A DNA stretch of 64,000 nt from Photobacterium galatheae (GTDB lineage: Bacteria > Pseudomonadota > Gammaproteobacteria > Enterobacterales > Vibrionaceae), in assembly GCF_000695255.1 (NCBI RefSeq), contig NZ_JMIB01000028.1:58719-122718 (forward strand), written 5' to 3'. The notes under the pieces are model-generated. The model was not told the origin of the DNA and made no database searches. It saw only the letters and a program-made list of their open reading frames with translations. Made by a program: the position numbers and the translations under genes. This document shows, piece by piece, positions 27,110-36,141 of this stretch (positions are counted from its first letter, which is position 1; every line of letters starts with the position of its first letter).

Positions 27110-29101
27110 TTAATCGATGCAATTCAGCATGAAATTAATAATCGGGTCAGTCTCCGTGTTCATCGAGAGAGCCTTCGGCATGTACTGTGGGGGTAACAGT
27201 ATTTCGCGTTCAATCAGCTCGTCTAACAATGGTTTGAATTCAAAGCCGGTTTTCCCGATAAACAGAGAAGTCAGATCGGTTTCTCTGTGTAAGCGGAGCG
27301 CATCTTTCAGACCTCGCAGGTAGAGGAAGTCTTTGGTGAAACCACCGCCCCGGTAAGCCCGGGTTGTGATCGTAAACGCCGTATCGTCAGACAGTCCGTA
27401 ATCGAATTTCAGCGTGCTGAAGGTTTCGTTGAAGCTGCGTTTATTCACCATCATATCGACTGCGACAACACGAAGCGCCAGGGTTTTCAGCCGGTGGAGC
27501 GGGAAGTTGCCCGACAGATGTTCACACAAAATTGCCAGACCTTCCTGCGTATGGGTGTTCCCGGGCAGACCAAGCTGAAGGACCTTCAGCGGCTGAGTCT
27601 CTGCATTCACACTGGTCACCATATGTACGCCCATTTCGTGGTGAATCAGTGCGTACAGGTCGGCTGGGCTGAACCGGCTGTTCAGGTTGACCTTCACGGT
27701 GCGCCCGCTGACCATAGCCCGGGCAATCAGCTTGGTTGTGCCCTGAATCTTACAGCTGAAGCCGTAATCATTGGCAGCCTGATGGAATGCATCAATGGCT
27801 TCTTCTGCGCTGATTGTCGCCGCTTCGTGCTCAGCGTATTCACGGGCATGCAAAATGAAGCGGGCATTGGCGATGTCGCTCTCATCCGGACGACCATAGT
27901 AGCGCAATGAGTTATAAAGAAACTCTTCATGTCCCAGACTGGTTAACAGGTCGATACGAACGGCAAGCTGGTCAATCACCTTGCGATACATCGCCTGGAT
28001 GCCAGCATCCCGGATATCTTCTACAGGCAGGCGATAGAGCTGCTCACGGAATTTATACGGATCCAGATCCAATTGCCGGTAGGTAAATTTAGGCTGGTAG
28101 GCATCACGGTTATGCAGGAATCGTCTTTTTTCCTGCTTCAGGTTAATCGGATTGATATAGCTGAGGGTATTCAGGCCACGGGCAAACCGATATAACTGGC
28201 GATCAAGCTGTACAACTTCCTTTGGCAGCTTGGAGTCCAGTACATGCGCTTTTTGGCGGCGACGTGTTGACGGCTGCTTCATGCGTGATTCGATCACAAA
28301 AGCAGCATGGCCAGTCAGCGTGCCTTTCAGCTCAGTTTTGAGTTGCTCAATGACCAGAGGATAACTTTCACCACCACTTTCATTCATATACACCTTCTTA
28401 ATCTCAATCGGTAAGATCAGGGTGCGGGAGAAATGATCACGAACAAAGGTGGCTTGATATCCCATCCCCTGGAAGACCAGATTTTCACCGGCAGTCACTG
28501 CAAGGTTGGGCAGGTTCACCTGACTCAGCCGTGTCAGTAAATCCTTAATTTCAGGCTGCCACTCTTTACGATCGACCTGTGCCGTACCCAGGTTAAAGGT
28601 GGGACACGGTGTGCTAATGCGCTCGTAATTATATGAGTGTATGTCATAGACGACACAGTAGCCGAACTTATGCTCCAGAGCCGTGATCAGCGCATGAAAA
28701 ATTCGGTAGTAGCAACTGTGCTTTGCCAGAGAGGCAAATCTTTCAGCATCAGTCAGTGGGGCGTGCCAGACATCTTTTCCCCAAGCCTGAGTGTAAATAC
28801 AGCTTTTTGGATCGCGATTAAGGTCGTACTCATACCGGGAATCTTCGCCCTGCAACACAATCGGCATGGAAGCGACGAACTCACCCGTATAAGGGTCTTC
28901 TTCGAAATACCTTTCCTGCTCTGAAAGGTGGCACTTGGCCACCAGTTCAGGACGCATTCTGCTGCCGTGGTGAATGGCAGTGGCCACAAACGGCTGGTAC
29001 TCAGAAATACGGATGGTCAGACTGCCATCAGCCAGCTGAGCTTCGAAAGGAATGTGTTGCTGGATCAGGGCCAGCACTTCATGCTCAGCTAGCTGCCGCA
29101 T
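27110..29101 (-). CDS. N-formylglutamate amidohydrolase-like / QEGLA-motif (DUF1704) fusion protein
   Basis: A 663-residue fusion. The first 260 residues resemble N-formylglutamate amidohydrolase (YDIHSYNYE metal-site-like motif, PCPTFNLGT). The C-terminal half is the DUF1704/TIGR02421 domain with HHEMGVH (near residue 487) and the THTQEGLAI motif (near 517), together the ligands of a gluzincin-type zinc peptidase. The DUF1704 fold is shared with the eukaryotic tubulin carboxypeptidase MATCAP. The older name 'flavohemoglobin expression-modulating' is a genetic observation. Its ATG overlaps the end of the ATP-grasp gene by 17 nt, so the two are translationally coupled: a ligase that joins an amino acid or peptide and a putative peptidase/amidohydrolase. 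Confidence 0.85.
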   Translation of the reverse strand: MRQLAEHEVLALIQQHIPFEAQLADGSLTIRISEYQPFVATAIHHGSRMRPELVAKCHLSEQERYFEEDPYTGEFVASMPIVLQGEDSRYEYDLNRDPKSCIYTQAWGKDVWHAPLTDAERFASLAKHSCYYRIFHALITALEHKFGYCVVYDIHSYNYERISTPCPTFNLGTAQVDRKEWQPEIKDLLTRLSQVNLPNLAVTAGENLVFQGMGYQATFVRDHFSRTLILPIEIKKVYMNESGGESYPLVIEQLKTELKGTLTGHAAFVIESRMKQPSTRRRQKAHVLDSKLPKEVVQLDRQLYRFARGLNTLSYINPINLKQEKRRFLHNRDAYQPKFTYRQLDLDPYKFREQLYRLPVEDIRDAGIQAMYRKVIDQLAVRIDLLTSLGHEEFLYNSLRYYGRPDESDIANARFILHAREYAEHEAATISAEEAIDAFHQAANDYGFSCKIQGTTKLIARAMVSGRTVKVNLNSRFSPADLYALIHHEMGVHMVTSVNAETQPLKVLQLGLPGNTHTQEGLAILCEHLSGNFPLHRLKTLALRVVAVDMMVNKRSFNETFSTLKFDYGLSDDTAFTITTRAYRGGGFTKDFLYLRGLKDALRLHRETDLTSLFIGKTGFEFKPLLDELIEREILLPPQYMPKALSMNTETDPIINFMLNCID

Positions 29102-30113
29102 CTTCGATGACCTGTCTGAATTTATTTTTACGCGCGATGCTGACGTCTTTCGCTTTCACAACGCTTTCAACAAAATCGATGACTTCGCGTTGCAGTTTTG
29201 TGCGGTTCAGACGGTTGATACGGGTAATGCCACCCGGGCTGAGTACATTGACTTCAACCAGCTTGCCGTTGATTACATCCAGGCCGACGAAATACAGGCC
29301 ATCACGGACCAGTTTCGGGCCGATATGACGGCACAGACGCAGTTCCTGCTTGGTCAGGGTGTGTTTCACTTCCTGACCGCCAGCATGAATGTTTGAGCGG
29401 ACATCATCTTTGGCCGGGACACGTCTCATGGCGCCAATCGGTTCACCGTTGAGCATCATGATGCGTACATCACCTTGTTCAGCGCCTTCAATGTAGTCCT
29501 GCAAAATCACATAGTTGTGGTCATCGCCGATATAAAAGTCCAGCAAAGAGCGCACACTGGATTTTGCATTTTTTTCAACCAGAATCACGCCTTTGCCACC
29601 GTAACCATTTAATGGTTTCATGATCATGCGGTCATTTGGGTTTTCTTCCAGCACACGCTCAAGATACTCACGGTTCTTAGAGACGTGAGTGACCGGAATA
29701 AATTCACGATTCGGATCGGGCAGGGAAGCGGTATAAAGCTTGTTGTTCGCGACACGCAGGCCATCAATATCATTGAAAATAAATGTATCGTCACGTACCG
29801 AGTCCAGGAAGTTCAGTGCCATGGTATCCAGTGGTGGATTGGCGCGCATGATAATCGCATCAAACCCTGCCAGTGGCAGTTCGGCTTTGCGGAATTCCGC
29901 TTTACGGTAAAAGCTGGGAACATTGTTAGAGACGTCAGTCTTCTTCAGCACTCGACAAAAGGCAATTGCCATACTGTCACGCATGGTCAGGTTACTTGGC
30001 GTTGTCAGCGCAACAGTATGGCCACGGCTGGCAACTTCATGGATTAATCGTAAAGTAGAGTCAGTTTCTGGTTCTACTTTGTGCCAAGGGTACATCACGA
30101 AACAAATTTTCAT
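29085..30113 (-). CDS. Glutathione-synthetase-like ATP-grasp ligase
   Basis: A 342-residue ATP-grasp enzyme resembling GshB: N-terminal Rossmann-like region with KICFVMYPWHKVEPETDSTL, central MIMKPLNGYGGKGVILVEK (the nucleotide-binding Lys and Gly-rich loop), metal ligands in GLDVINGKLVEVNVLSPGG and the EGAEQGDVRIMMLNG strand. The usual GshB would make glutathione from gamma-Glu-Cys, but coupling to the QEGLA fusion gene suggests a specialised ligase rather than the housekeeping enzyme. The chosen ATG precedes KICFVMYPW; a longer start at 30167 is unlikely. The substrate is uncertain. Confidence 0.82.
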   Translation of the reverse strand: MKICFVMYPWHKVEPETDSTLRLIHEVASRGHTVALTTPSNLTMRDSMAIAFCRVLKKTDVSNNVPSFYRKAEFRKAELPLAGFDAIIMRANPPLDTMALNFLDSVRDDTFIFNDIDGLRVANNKLYTASLPDPNREFIPVTHVSKNREYLERVLEENPNDRMIMKPLNGYGGKGVILVEKNAKSSVRSLLDFYIGDDHNYVILQDYIEGAEQGDVRIMMLNGEPIGAMRRVPAKDDVRSNIHAGGQEVKHTLTKQELRLCRHIGPKLVRDGLYFVGLDVINGKLVEVNVLSPGGITRINRLNRTKLQREVIDFVESVVKAKDVSIARKNKFRQVIEDAAAS

Positions 30114-30226
30114 TTCAATAAACCATTTTATTGCCCGGTTGCATGGGGCAAAAAAGAAAAGAGCCATGCGCGATTATGCGAATGGCTCGGTAAAGCATCT
30201 TGCTATGGCGATATTCAACAGATTAC

Positions 30227-30583
30227 TTAGTAATCCATATCTTCATCGCTACCGCCGCTATCATCGCTATCATCTTCAAAACTGCTTGCTGAAGATTTGC
30301 GAGGAGAATTGCACAAGGTATAGCTACGTACCTTGGTCGATGTTTGTTTCAGGTACTTCATCCAGCACTTCGCGAACTCAGAAGCCACTTCCTGCTGACC
30401 TGTAATTTCAGCAAAAAATTGTATTTCTTCTGGATTTTCAGGCTGAAGTAAACCTTCTTGGATACCACGCATGGTCCGTCCATAACTTTCCAGAATATTG
30501 GCTTCGCTGAGCGTGAAGACGCCTGAGCGGTTAAAGCCGCGTGGGAAATTTTTATCGTCGTAAAATTTGCCTACATTTCTCAT
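30227..30583 (-). CDS. maoP: MaoP (DUF413) macrodomain Ori organisation protein
   Basis: A 118-residue protein. The N-terminal core FYDDKNFPRGFNRSGVFTLSEANILESYG is the DUF413 signature of MaoP (formerly YifE), which acts with the maoS site to organise the Ori macrodomain in E. coli. The C-terminal tail is rich in Ser and Asp. Divergence from hdfR is conserved with E. coli and supports the call. The ATG used has AGGTGATC eight bases upstream; ATGs at 30598 and 30646 are alternatives. Confidence 0.88.
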   Translation of the reverse strand: MRNVGKFYDDKNFPRGFNRSGVFTLSEANILESYGRTMRGIQEGLLQPENPEEIQFFAEITGQQEVASEFAKCWMKYLKQTSTKVRSYTLCNSPRKSSASSFEDDSDDSGGSDEDMDY

Positions 30584-30745
30584 CTGATCACCTGCCATGT
30601 GAGATTTGCGCTGATATTCTTTCAGGTTTGTCGAGTTGTAAATCAAAGCTTTTTCGTCGTTACGATAAAACTTTTTAATGATAAGACTGGGAAGCTCAGT
30701 GTAGTATCGCCATGAGTCCCTTCTTCTATATATACGGGTTAACTT

Positions 30746-31606
30746 GTGGACACCGAATTACTGAAAACATTTCTTGAAGTTACCAAAACAAGGCACTTTG
30801 GCCGGGCCGCCGACAATCTGTACCTGACGCAGTCTGCCGTCAGCTTTCGGATACGCCAGCTTGAATCGCAATTGGGGAATGCTTTGTTTTCTCGTCAGCG
30901 TGGGAATGTACACCTGACGGCTGCCGGAGAGCGGCTGCAGCCTTACGCAGAGGCCATTTTACAAACCTGGAGCCGTGCAAGGCAGGATGTTGCATTATCC
31001 GATTCCTGTAACAATCAGATTACGCTGGGCGCTTCAGCACTCGTGTGGGAGTTTGATGGCATTTCTGATTGGATTAGCCGTATCTATGGTGCAATCCCTG
31101 ACCTTGCACTGCGGCTTGAAACGGTTTCCAGGCAAGGGCTGGCAAAACAGATTCTGAACAAAAGTATTGATGTCGTCATTACCAGTGAACCGCCCAAGAT
31201 TGATAATCTGATCGTCCATAAAGTCAGGGAGTACCAGTTACAGCTTGTGTGTCATCAGCCAGATTGTGATATGGCCGGTGTGAAAGAGCTGCCTTTAGTT
31301 TATCTGGACTGGGGAACCCGTTTTGCGGTAGAGCATAGCCGCATTTATGAATTGCAGAAAACACCGATTCTGCATACGCATTCCAGTAAGATGGCGCTGG
31401 AGCACTTACTGAATAATGGCGGTGTCGGATATCTGCCTTCTCCTGTCATTGCCCACAGTGTTGAAGCCGGTGAGCTTTATGTTGTCAAAAATGCGCCGGT
31501 GATGGAGCAAACGTTGTATCTGATATGGCGTGATGACAACGAGAAAATTGAGTTGCTGGATCGCTTGCTGGACGTCGCATTCAGCGAGATCAGTGAAAGT
31601 GTTTAA
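30746..31606 (+). CDS. hdfR: LysR-type regulator HdfR
   Basis: A 286-residue LysR-family regulator. The winged helix (DTELLKTFLEVTKTRHFGRAADNLYLTQSAVSFRIRQLE in outline; core AADNLYLTQSAVS) is near-typical of HdfR, the repressor of flhDC in E. coli. It starts at GTG. It is divergent from maoP, the same arrangement as in enteric genomes, and shares a 160-bp promoter region with it. The effector-binding half is complete. Whether it regulates motility here cannot be told. Confidence 0.9.
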   Translation: MDTELLKTFLEVTKTRHFGRAADNLYLTQSAVSFRIRQLESQLGNALFSRQRGNVHLTAAGERLQPYAEAILQTWSRARQDVALSDSCNNQITLGASALVWEFDGISDWISRIYGAIPDLALRLETVSRQGLAKQILNKSIDVVITSEPPKIDNLIVHKVREYQLQLVCHQPDCDMAGVKELPLVYLDWGTRFAVEHSRIYELQKTPILHTHSSKMALEHLLNNGGVGYLPSPVIAHSVEAGELYVVKNAPVMEQTLYLIWRDDNEKIELLDRLLDVAFSEISESV

Positions 31607-31822
31607 GCGTGGCTTGACGAGTAATTTAATTTATTGTCGTGATTAAAATATCTTGTTGTACAGGGATTCAGGCTTTGCATTAGTCTCGCTGCTGAGAAGA
31701 AGGGTGGTTCAGGGAAAATAAGCCCAGCTGTATTGGCTATGTACAGTGAAAGCATCAGCCTTCTTGTTATTCCGCTGAGCATTTGTGTATTTTGGAATTG
31801 TTCCCCTATGCTTAGTGGTGAC

Positions 31823-31850
31823 GGTCAGCCACTTTGTGGCTGGCCTTTAT
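31823..31850 (+). terminator. Hairpin between hdfR and the small basic protein gene
   Basis: Stem GGTCAGCCAC/GTGGCTGGCC with a TTT loop, followed by TTTATAT. It lies 217 nt after hdfR and 42 nt before the next start codon, so it may end hdfR transcription or lie in the small gene's leader. Confidence 0.6.
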
Positions 31851-31891
31851 ATCCTTAATGTTTTTATCTGGTTGTGTGTCAGGAAACAAGC

Positions 31892-32056
31892 ATGGCAAAG
31901 TTAGATGAGAAGTTCCGCAAAGGGTCGAAGTCCAAACTCAAGAATGATTTTGATGATGACTTTATTGATTACAATCAGCAGGCGCGGAAGAAAAAACGCC
32001 GCCCATCGCGCCAGCGTCAGGACAGCGGTGAATACGTGGATTTCGACTACGAGTAA
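31892..32056 (+). CDS. Small charged protein, 54 residues, unknown function
   Basis: The ATG has AGGAAA eight bases upstream. The protein is very hydrophilic: Lys-rich start (MAKLDEKFRKGSKSKLKND), an acidic patch (FDDDFIDY), then a basic run (ARKKKRRPSRQRQ) and an acidic, aromatic end (YVDFDYE). This looks like a short nucleic-acid-associated or intrinsically disordered protein; no family is recognised. A terminator follows 66 nt after its stop. Confidence 0.65.
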   Translation: MAKLDEKFRKGSKSKLKNDFDDDFIDYNQQARKKKRRPSRQRQDSGEYVDFDYE

Positions 32057-32121
32057 TTACAACATCATAATATAGCCGCCGGTTTGAAATTGTTTATCTT
32101 CAACTGGTAACCAGATACGAG

Positions 32122-32143
32122 AAGCGCACCCTGTGGTGCGCTT
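32122..32143. terminator. Terminator between convergent genes
   Basis: Nine-base stem AAGCGCACC/GGTGCGCTT with a CTGT loop, followed by TTGTCATTGTT, between the small charged protein gene and yjjG. Confidence 0.7.
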
Positions 32144-32206
32144 TGTCATTGTTGGGGATTTCTTCCCCGGTATTGCTGATTCAGTCAGAGCAGCTTTTAT
32201 TGCACG

Positions 32207-32890
32207 TTATTCCACGTCTTTGAGTAAGAGTGAAGACAACTCATCTAAATGGCTGACAATATAACTCGGGTGGATTCCCTCAGGGGTTTCATGACGGTGA
32301 TGATTCAGCCAGCAAGTATCCATACCGGCATTGATGCCGCCCAGGATATCTGAATGCGGATTGTCGCCGACCATAAGCACTTTGCTCGGTTCAGGGTTAC
32401 CGATGGCCTTCATCGCGTAATCAAATATTTCAGGGGCAGGTTTAGCGGCGCCGACCTGTTCTGAAATAATCAGTGTCGAGAAATAATCGACAACCCCGGT
32501 GCGACGTAAACGGATATCCTGCAGTTCTGTAAATCCGTTGGTAATAATGCCCATTTTGACAATTGGGTTCAGTCGTTCCAGCATTGAAGCCGCGCCTGGG
32601 AGCAGTGAACAGGTGTCTGCCATGGCCTCAAGAAATGCGCTGTTTAGCGTGGCCGTCGTGACATTCAGTTTCGAAGCCCAATATTCAAAACGCTGATGTT
32701 TGATTTGGTCGGCACCGATATCTCCGTTCTGATAGTCCACCCATAGTGGCTTGTTGATTCGCTGATATTCGGAGAAGTGCTCAGGGGTAAAATCAACCTC
32801 AAAACGGGAAAACATCAGTTTGAGGCCGCTGTAAGCATCGAAATGGAAAAGTGTTTCGTCAGCATCAAACAATATCCACTGGTATTTCAT
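32207..32890 (-). CDS. yjjG: Pyrimidine 5'-nucleotidase YjjG
   Basis: A 227-residue HAD-superfamily phosphatase. Motif I ILFDADETLFHFD, motif II IITNGF, and motif IV VLMVGDNPHSDILGG are intact; the cap region and length match YjjG, the house-cleaning nucleotidase that dephosphorylates non-canonical pyrimidine nucleotides. The ATG directly before KYQWILFDADE is used; the frame remains open to 32965 but that extension is not family-like. Confidence 0.9.
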   Translation of the reverse strand: MKYQWILFDADETLFHFDAYSGLKLMFSRFEVDFTPEHFSEYQRINKPLWVDYQNGDIGADQIKHQRFEYWASKLNVTTATLNSAFLEAMADTCSLLPGAASMLERLNPIVKMGIITNGFTELQDIRLRRTGVVDYFSTLIISEQVGAAKPAPEIFDYAMKAIGNPEPSKVLMVGDNPHSDILGGINAGMDTCWLNHHRHETPEGIHPSYIVSHLDELSSLLLKDVE

Positions 32891-33020
32891 AGAGTAAGCC
32901 TGTGAAGTTGAGGAAAGCCACATCTTACTCTTTTCAACGTCCGGCAACAAAATAAACCGAGACACCCGTAGAAATAGATGGTTGATATCGGTAACAGGCG
33001 TTGTGAGAATGACGCGATAA

Positions 33021-33326
33021 CTAGACGGCCAGATTGTCGGTCATCATCCCTGTCGGCTCATTGTAAAGCTTGATCACGAGGGTCAGGGTTTCTTTTTGCG
33101 TATCTTCTTTGATGGTGTCTATGGTGTAAAACTGGCCCGGTTTATTTTTCAGGGATTTTTTGACTAGCTGGGCAATACTGTCGTCAATATCACCTTTGAC
33201 TTCAATGGTTTCGACTAATTGAAAGTAACCATGACTTGCTTCATCAGGCGCGAGCAGTTCCGGCTTGGCAAAAACTGAGCTGGAGGCGCTGAGAAGAATG
33301 GCACTGAGAATGATGCGCTGAAACAT
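33021..33326 (-). CDS. Small periplasmic protein, DUF1471/YdgH-like
   Basis: A 101-residue exported protein with a clear signal peptide (MFQRIILSAILLSASSSVFA). The mature 80 residues (GYFQLVETIEVKGDIDDSIAQLVKKSLKNKPGQFYTID, then ETLTLVIKLYN) follow the strand-helix-strand pattern of the BhsA/YdgH/DUF1471 proteins of enteric bacteria, which are linked to envelope stress and biofilm. The resemblance is by pattern only, so the family call is tentative. It is monocistronic. Confidence 0.65.
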   Translation of the reverse strand: MFQRIILSAILLSASSSVFAKPELLAPDEASHGYFQLVETIEVKGDIDDSIAQLVKKSLKNKPGQFYTIDTIKEDTQKETLTLVIKLYNEPTGMMTDNLAV

Positions 33327-33416
33327 GTGGGTTCCGTCAATAAAAGATGAATATTGCTCATAGCGGCAACTGTGCCATAGCTGCCGCAGTGAATGTCAGC
33401 TTTCTGTTAATTTGGA

Positions 33417-34346
33417 TTATTCGACATAATTTTTTTGATCTTCAGTCAACACATTTTCCTGGTGTTGATGCGCCCCTCTTAACATGGCATGAATCAGCTC
33501 ATTGGCTTCAAATTTAGTCAGTGCTTCATGAGCACCGACTTGGTGCGCCTGAGAGACACTGATCTCGCTCGACAGCGATGTATGCAGAATCATATAAGTG
33601 CCACTGAGTTTGGCGCTATTCTGGACTTCAAATGCCAGCTCGTAGCCATCCAGTCCGGGCATTTCAATGTCGCTGACCAGAATTTCAAAAGGATGGCCGG
33701 CATCGGCAGCCTGATTCAGCATTCTGAGGGCATCGGTTCCGGTTGTCGCGATGTGATAAGGAATGCTGACACTGTCCATTGCCTGGCAGAGCTGGCGACG
33801 GGCGACGGCGGAATCGTCCACCAGAAGAATTTTCAGGGGGCGCAGAATTTCACGCTGAACATCGGTCAGAACCGGATGCAGACTTTCAGGAGAATCAGGA
33901 AACACTTTAGACAACAACAACTCAATATCTAACAACTGAACCATCTGGTTCTCAATATTTGTCACACCCGTAACAAAAATGTTCCGACCCAGAGAGGGGG
34001 GCGGTGCATCAATGTTGTGCCAGTTACACTCAGTAATTTTGTTGATTCCACGGACGAGGAAACCAACCAGCTTGCGACGGCAGTCGGTGATGATGATGTA
34101 GCATTGCTTCAGCTCTTCTGGTGTGAGCGCCGGATAACCGATGGCTTTCGCCATATCGATGACGGGCAGCGTGTCACCACGGAGGCTGGCTGCTCCTAAA
34201 ACAGTTGGGTGGGAATGTGGAATCGCGGTTAAAGGTGTAAAAGGTACGATTTCTTTCACTTTTAGTGTGCCGATGGCAAAAAGTTGCCGGGAATTCAGCC
34301 GAAAAAGCAGCATCCCCTGAGATTGATTGGTTGCGGTTTTGAGCAT
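33417..34346 (-). CDS. cheV: Chemotaxis coupling protein CheV
   Basis: A 309-residue protein with a CheW domain (residues 10-155; LLFRLNSRQLFAIGTLKVKEIV) fused to a response-regulator domain (KILLVDDSAVARRQL, phosphoacceptor Asp in LVSDIEMPGLDGYEL). This is the CheV architecture, coupling receptors to CheA and adjusting adaptation. It is a stand-alone gene; no other che gene is adjacent. The chemoreceptor at 20225 is a possible partner. Confidence 0.92.
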   Translation of the reverse strand: MLKTATNQSQGMLLFRLNSRQLFAIGTLKVKEIVPFTPLTAIPHSHPTVLGAASLRGDTLPVIDMAKAIGYPALTPEELKQCYIIITDCRRKLVGFLVRGINKITECNWHNIDAPPPSLGRNIFVTGVTNIENQMVQLLDIELLLSKVFPDSPESLHPVLTDVQREILRPLKILLVDDSAVARRQLCQAMDSVSIPYHIATTGTDALRMLNQAADAGHPFEILVSDIEMPGLDGYELAFEVQNSAKLSGTYMILHTSLSSEISVSQAHQVGAHEALTKFEANELIHAMLRGAHQHQENVLTEDQKNYVE

Positions 34347-34854
34347 TGCAGCTTCCCTTTTCCACCCGTCGAAATGCCTTCTGTCTTTACAGAGGAGGAC
34401 AAGATTTTAATCCGATTATAGTAGCCTGTAGCCTGGGCAAAAGGAATTCATCGTATTGATTTTATTCTTAGTACCTGAACTTTGAGGCTGATCCAGATTT
34501 TTCTCTGGAACTGTGCCGGCATTCGGCACCAGAAGGCCCATGGGGCGGGGCCAGAGAGAACGATGGTTGCGATTTCATACTGCGTGGATATGGCTTGAGC
34601 CAGTACTTCGTTTCCTCTGCTAAGAAATACAATCGCGTTGCTGGAACATGTGTAAAGTCAGCCAATCGGGCTGAATCAAATGGGTCCAGTCGAATCAATT
34701 GTGCGGCCTTGGATGTTATCCGCTGAATGTCGCCGGAATGGGATGAGAACAGCTATAGTTATAGACAAAAGGCATACAAGGAAGCGGCAGTGAACCCGGT
34801 GCAGTGAAACGCATGGAAAGCTGATGACGGTTGAACTCGGAGATAGGTGCGGTT
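34347..34854. other. Intergenic region without a supported gene
   Basis: About 510 bases. A minus-strand frame at 34468-34698 (76 codons) and another at 34716-34928 have no ribosome site and no recognisable sequence. The first looks like coding sequence in composition and could be a decayed gene. Nothing else was seen. Confidence 0.4.
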
Positions 34855-35034
34855 ATGGAATTACGGAATAGAACGGGCGACATTGCCCATCTGGCAGACA
34901 ATCTTACGTTAAAAGAAATCGTCGACATGGGATTCTCGATTGATCTATGCGATGAAAATTATGATCCCAATGAACACTGGACGATCAGGCAGTCCCGTCA
35001 GAAAAAAGAAGGTGAATATCCTTCGAATCAATGA
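34855..35034 (+). CDS. Hypothetical protein, 59 residues
   Basis: ATG with AGGTG six bases upstream. The 59 residues are acidic to neutral with a helical centre (HLADNLTLKEIVDMGFSIDL) and a charged tail (RQKKEGEYP). No signal peptide, membrane segment or known family. A strong terminator begins six bases after the stop, supporting a real one-gene transcript. Confidence 0.6.
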   Translation: MELRNRTGDIAHLADNLTLKEIVDMGFSIDLCDENYDPNEHWTIRQSRQKKEGEYPSNQ

Positions 35035-35040
35035 ATGTTT

Positions 35041-35071
35041 AGCCAGAGCTATGTCGGCTCTGGCTTTTTTT
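35041..35071 (+). terminator. Strong intrinsic terminator
   Basis: Nine-base stem AGCCAGAGC/GCTCTGGCT, seven-base loop, then seven T. Confidence 0.92.
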
Positions 35072-35296
35072 ATTTTTGCTGGCTTTTGATTTTCTGAAGC
35101 AAAAGTGATGCTGATGACTGTCGGCTAAAAATGCGATTCATGTTTTATTTTTTCTAAATGACGTGGAAAATGGATTTCATTGAATGACTGCGTTTAACAA
35201 TCTATTTGCACTTGTGTGTTGAATTGTTTTTAATCCGGATAACGACAGTAATGAACGATTGTAATGGAAGTTCGAGTTCGGTTTCAAAGGGATGTT

Positions 35297-36046
35297 ATGA
35301 ATATTCGTGGACGTTTTATCTGTTATCAGCCAAATCCAACAGCAGAAGTGAATTTAATTTGTTTTCCGTTTGCGGGCGGGAGTGCTGCGGTTTTTCATCC
35401 GTGGGTGGCGAAACTGCCGTCGCATGTTCAGCTATTGGCGTATCAGCCGCCGGGACGGGCTCAGCGCATGGCGGAACCCAGTTGTATGACAATGCAGGAA
35501 TATATGGATGATATCTGGGTCGGCTTGGAAGACTACTTAGATAAGCCATTGGTTATTTTTGGTCATAGTATGGGCGCGCTGATTGCTTATGAAGTCGCCA
35601 GAAAGTTGCATTTGGAGAACGAGCATGTGCCGGTCAACGCATTTTTTTCTGCGGCAAAGTCACCCTGGAAAAAAAATCGGGCGAAATTCATCAGTCATCT
35701 TAATGATGATGCGTTTATCAACGAACTGAAAAGAAAAGGCGGTTTTCCCGAAGAGGTGTTGAATAATAAAGAGCTTATGGCACTTTGTACGCCATTTATT
35801 AAATCTGATTATCAGCTTGTCGAGCAATATAGTTCTGATGAAACGCGTCAATTAGCCGTGCATGCGACTGTTCTTGCCGGAGTTGAAGATGAAATTACTG
35901 AGTCAGAACTGGCGGAATGGAAAAATGGCTTTGTACAGCCACCTGAGGTTCATCAGTTTCCCGGGGGACATTTTTTTATCCAGGATGATTCTGTATTGAA
36001 CGAGATGATTGCCTTGATCATTCGGTCAATACGCGTGATCCGGTAA
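35297..36046 (+). CDS. Type II thioesterase (GrsT/TEII family)
   Basis: A 249-residue alpha/beta hydrolase of the external thioesterase family that edits or unloads carrier proteins in NRPS and PKS systems. It has the typical opening LICFPFAGGSAAVFHPW, the YQPPGRAQRM motif, the nucleophile elbow IFGHSMGALIAYE (Ser91) and the late His in PGGHFFI. The ATG is chosen for its AAAGGGAT site; codons upstream to 35264 are not needed. It stands alone, 15 kb upstream of the PKS/pterin cluster and on the same strand. The PKS there lacks a thioesterase domain, so this is a candidate partner, although it could serve another assembly line elsewhere in the genome. Confidence 0.88.
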   Translation: MNIRGRFICYQPNPTAEVNLICFPFAGGSAAVFHPWVAKLPSHVQLLAYQPPGRAQRMAEPSCMTMQEYMDDIWVGLEDYLDKPLVIFGHSMGALIAYEVARKLHLENEHVPVNAFFSAAKSPWKKNRAKFISHLNDDAFINELKRKGGFPEEVLNNKELMALCTPFIKSDYQLVEQYSSDETRQLAVHATVLAGVEDEITESELAEWKNGFVQPPEVHQFPGGHFFIQDDSVLNEMIALIIRSIRVIR

Positions 36047-36141
36047 TTGGGCAAAACCCAGTGCTTACACCCGATGAGATGTTCAATGCATCGGGTGATT
36101 TGCGCTGTTGCTCTGACGTTCTGTTGAACTGATGTGAGTAC

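Noticed and set aside
34468..34698. Minus-strand 76-codon frame
   Set aside because: No start signal and no recognisable family; could be a gene remnant but cannot be supported.
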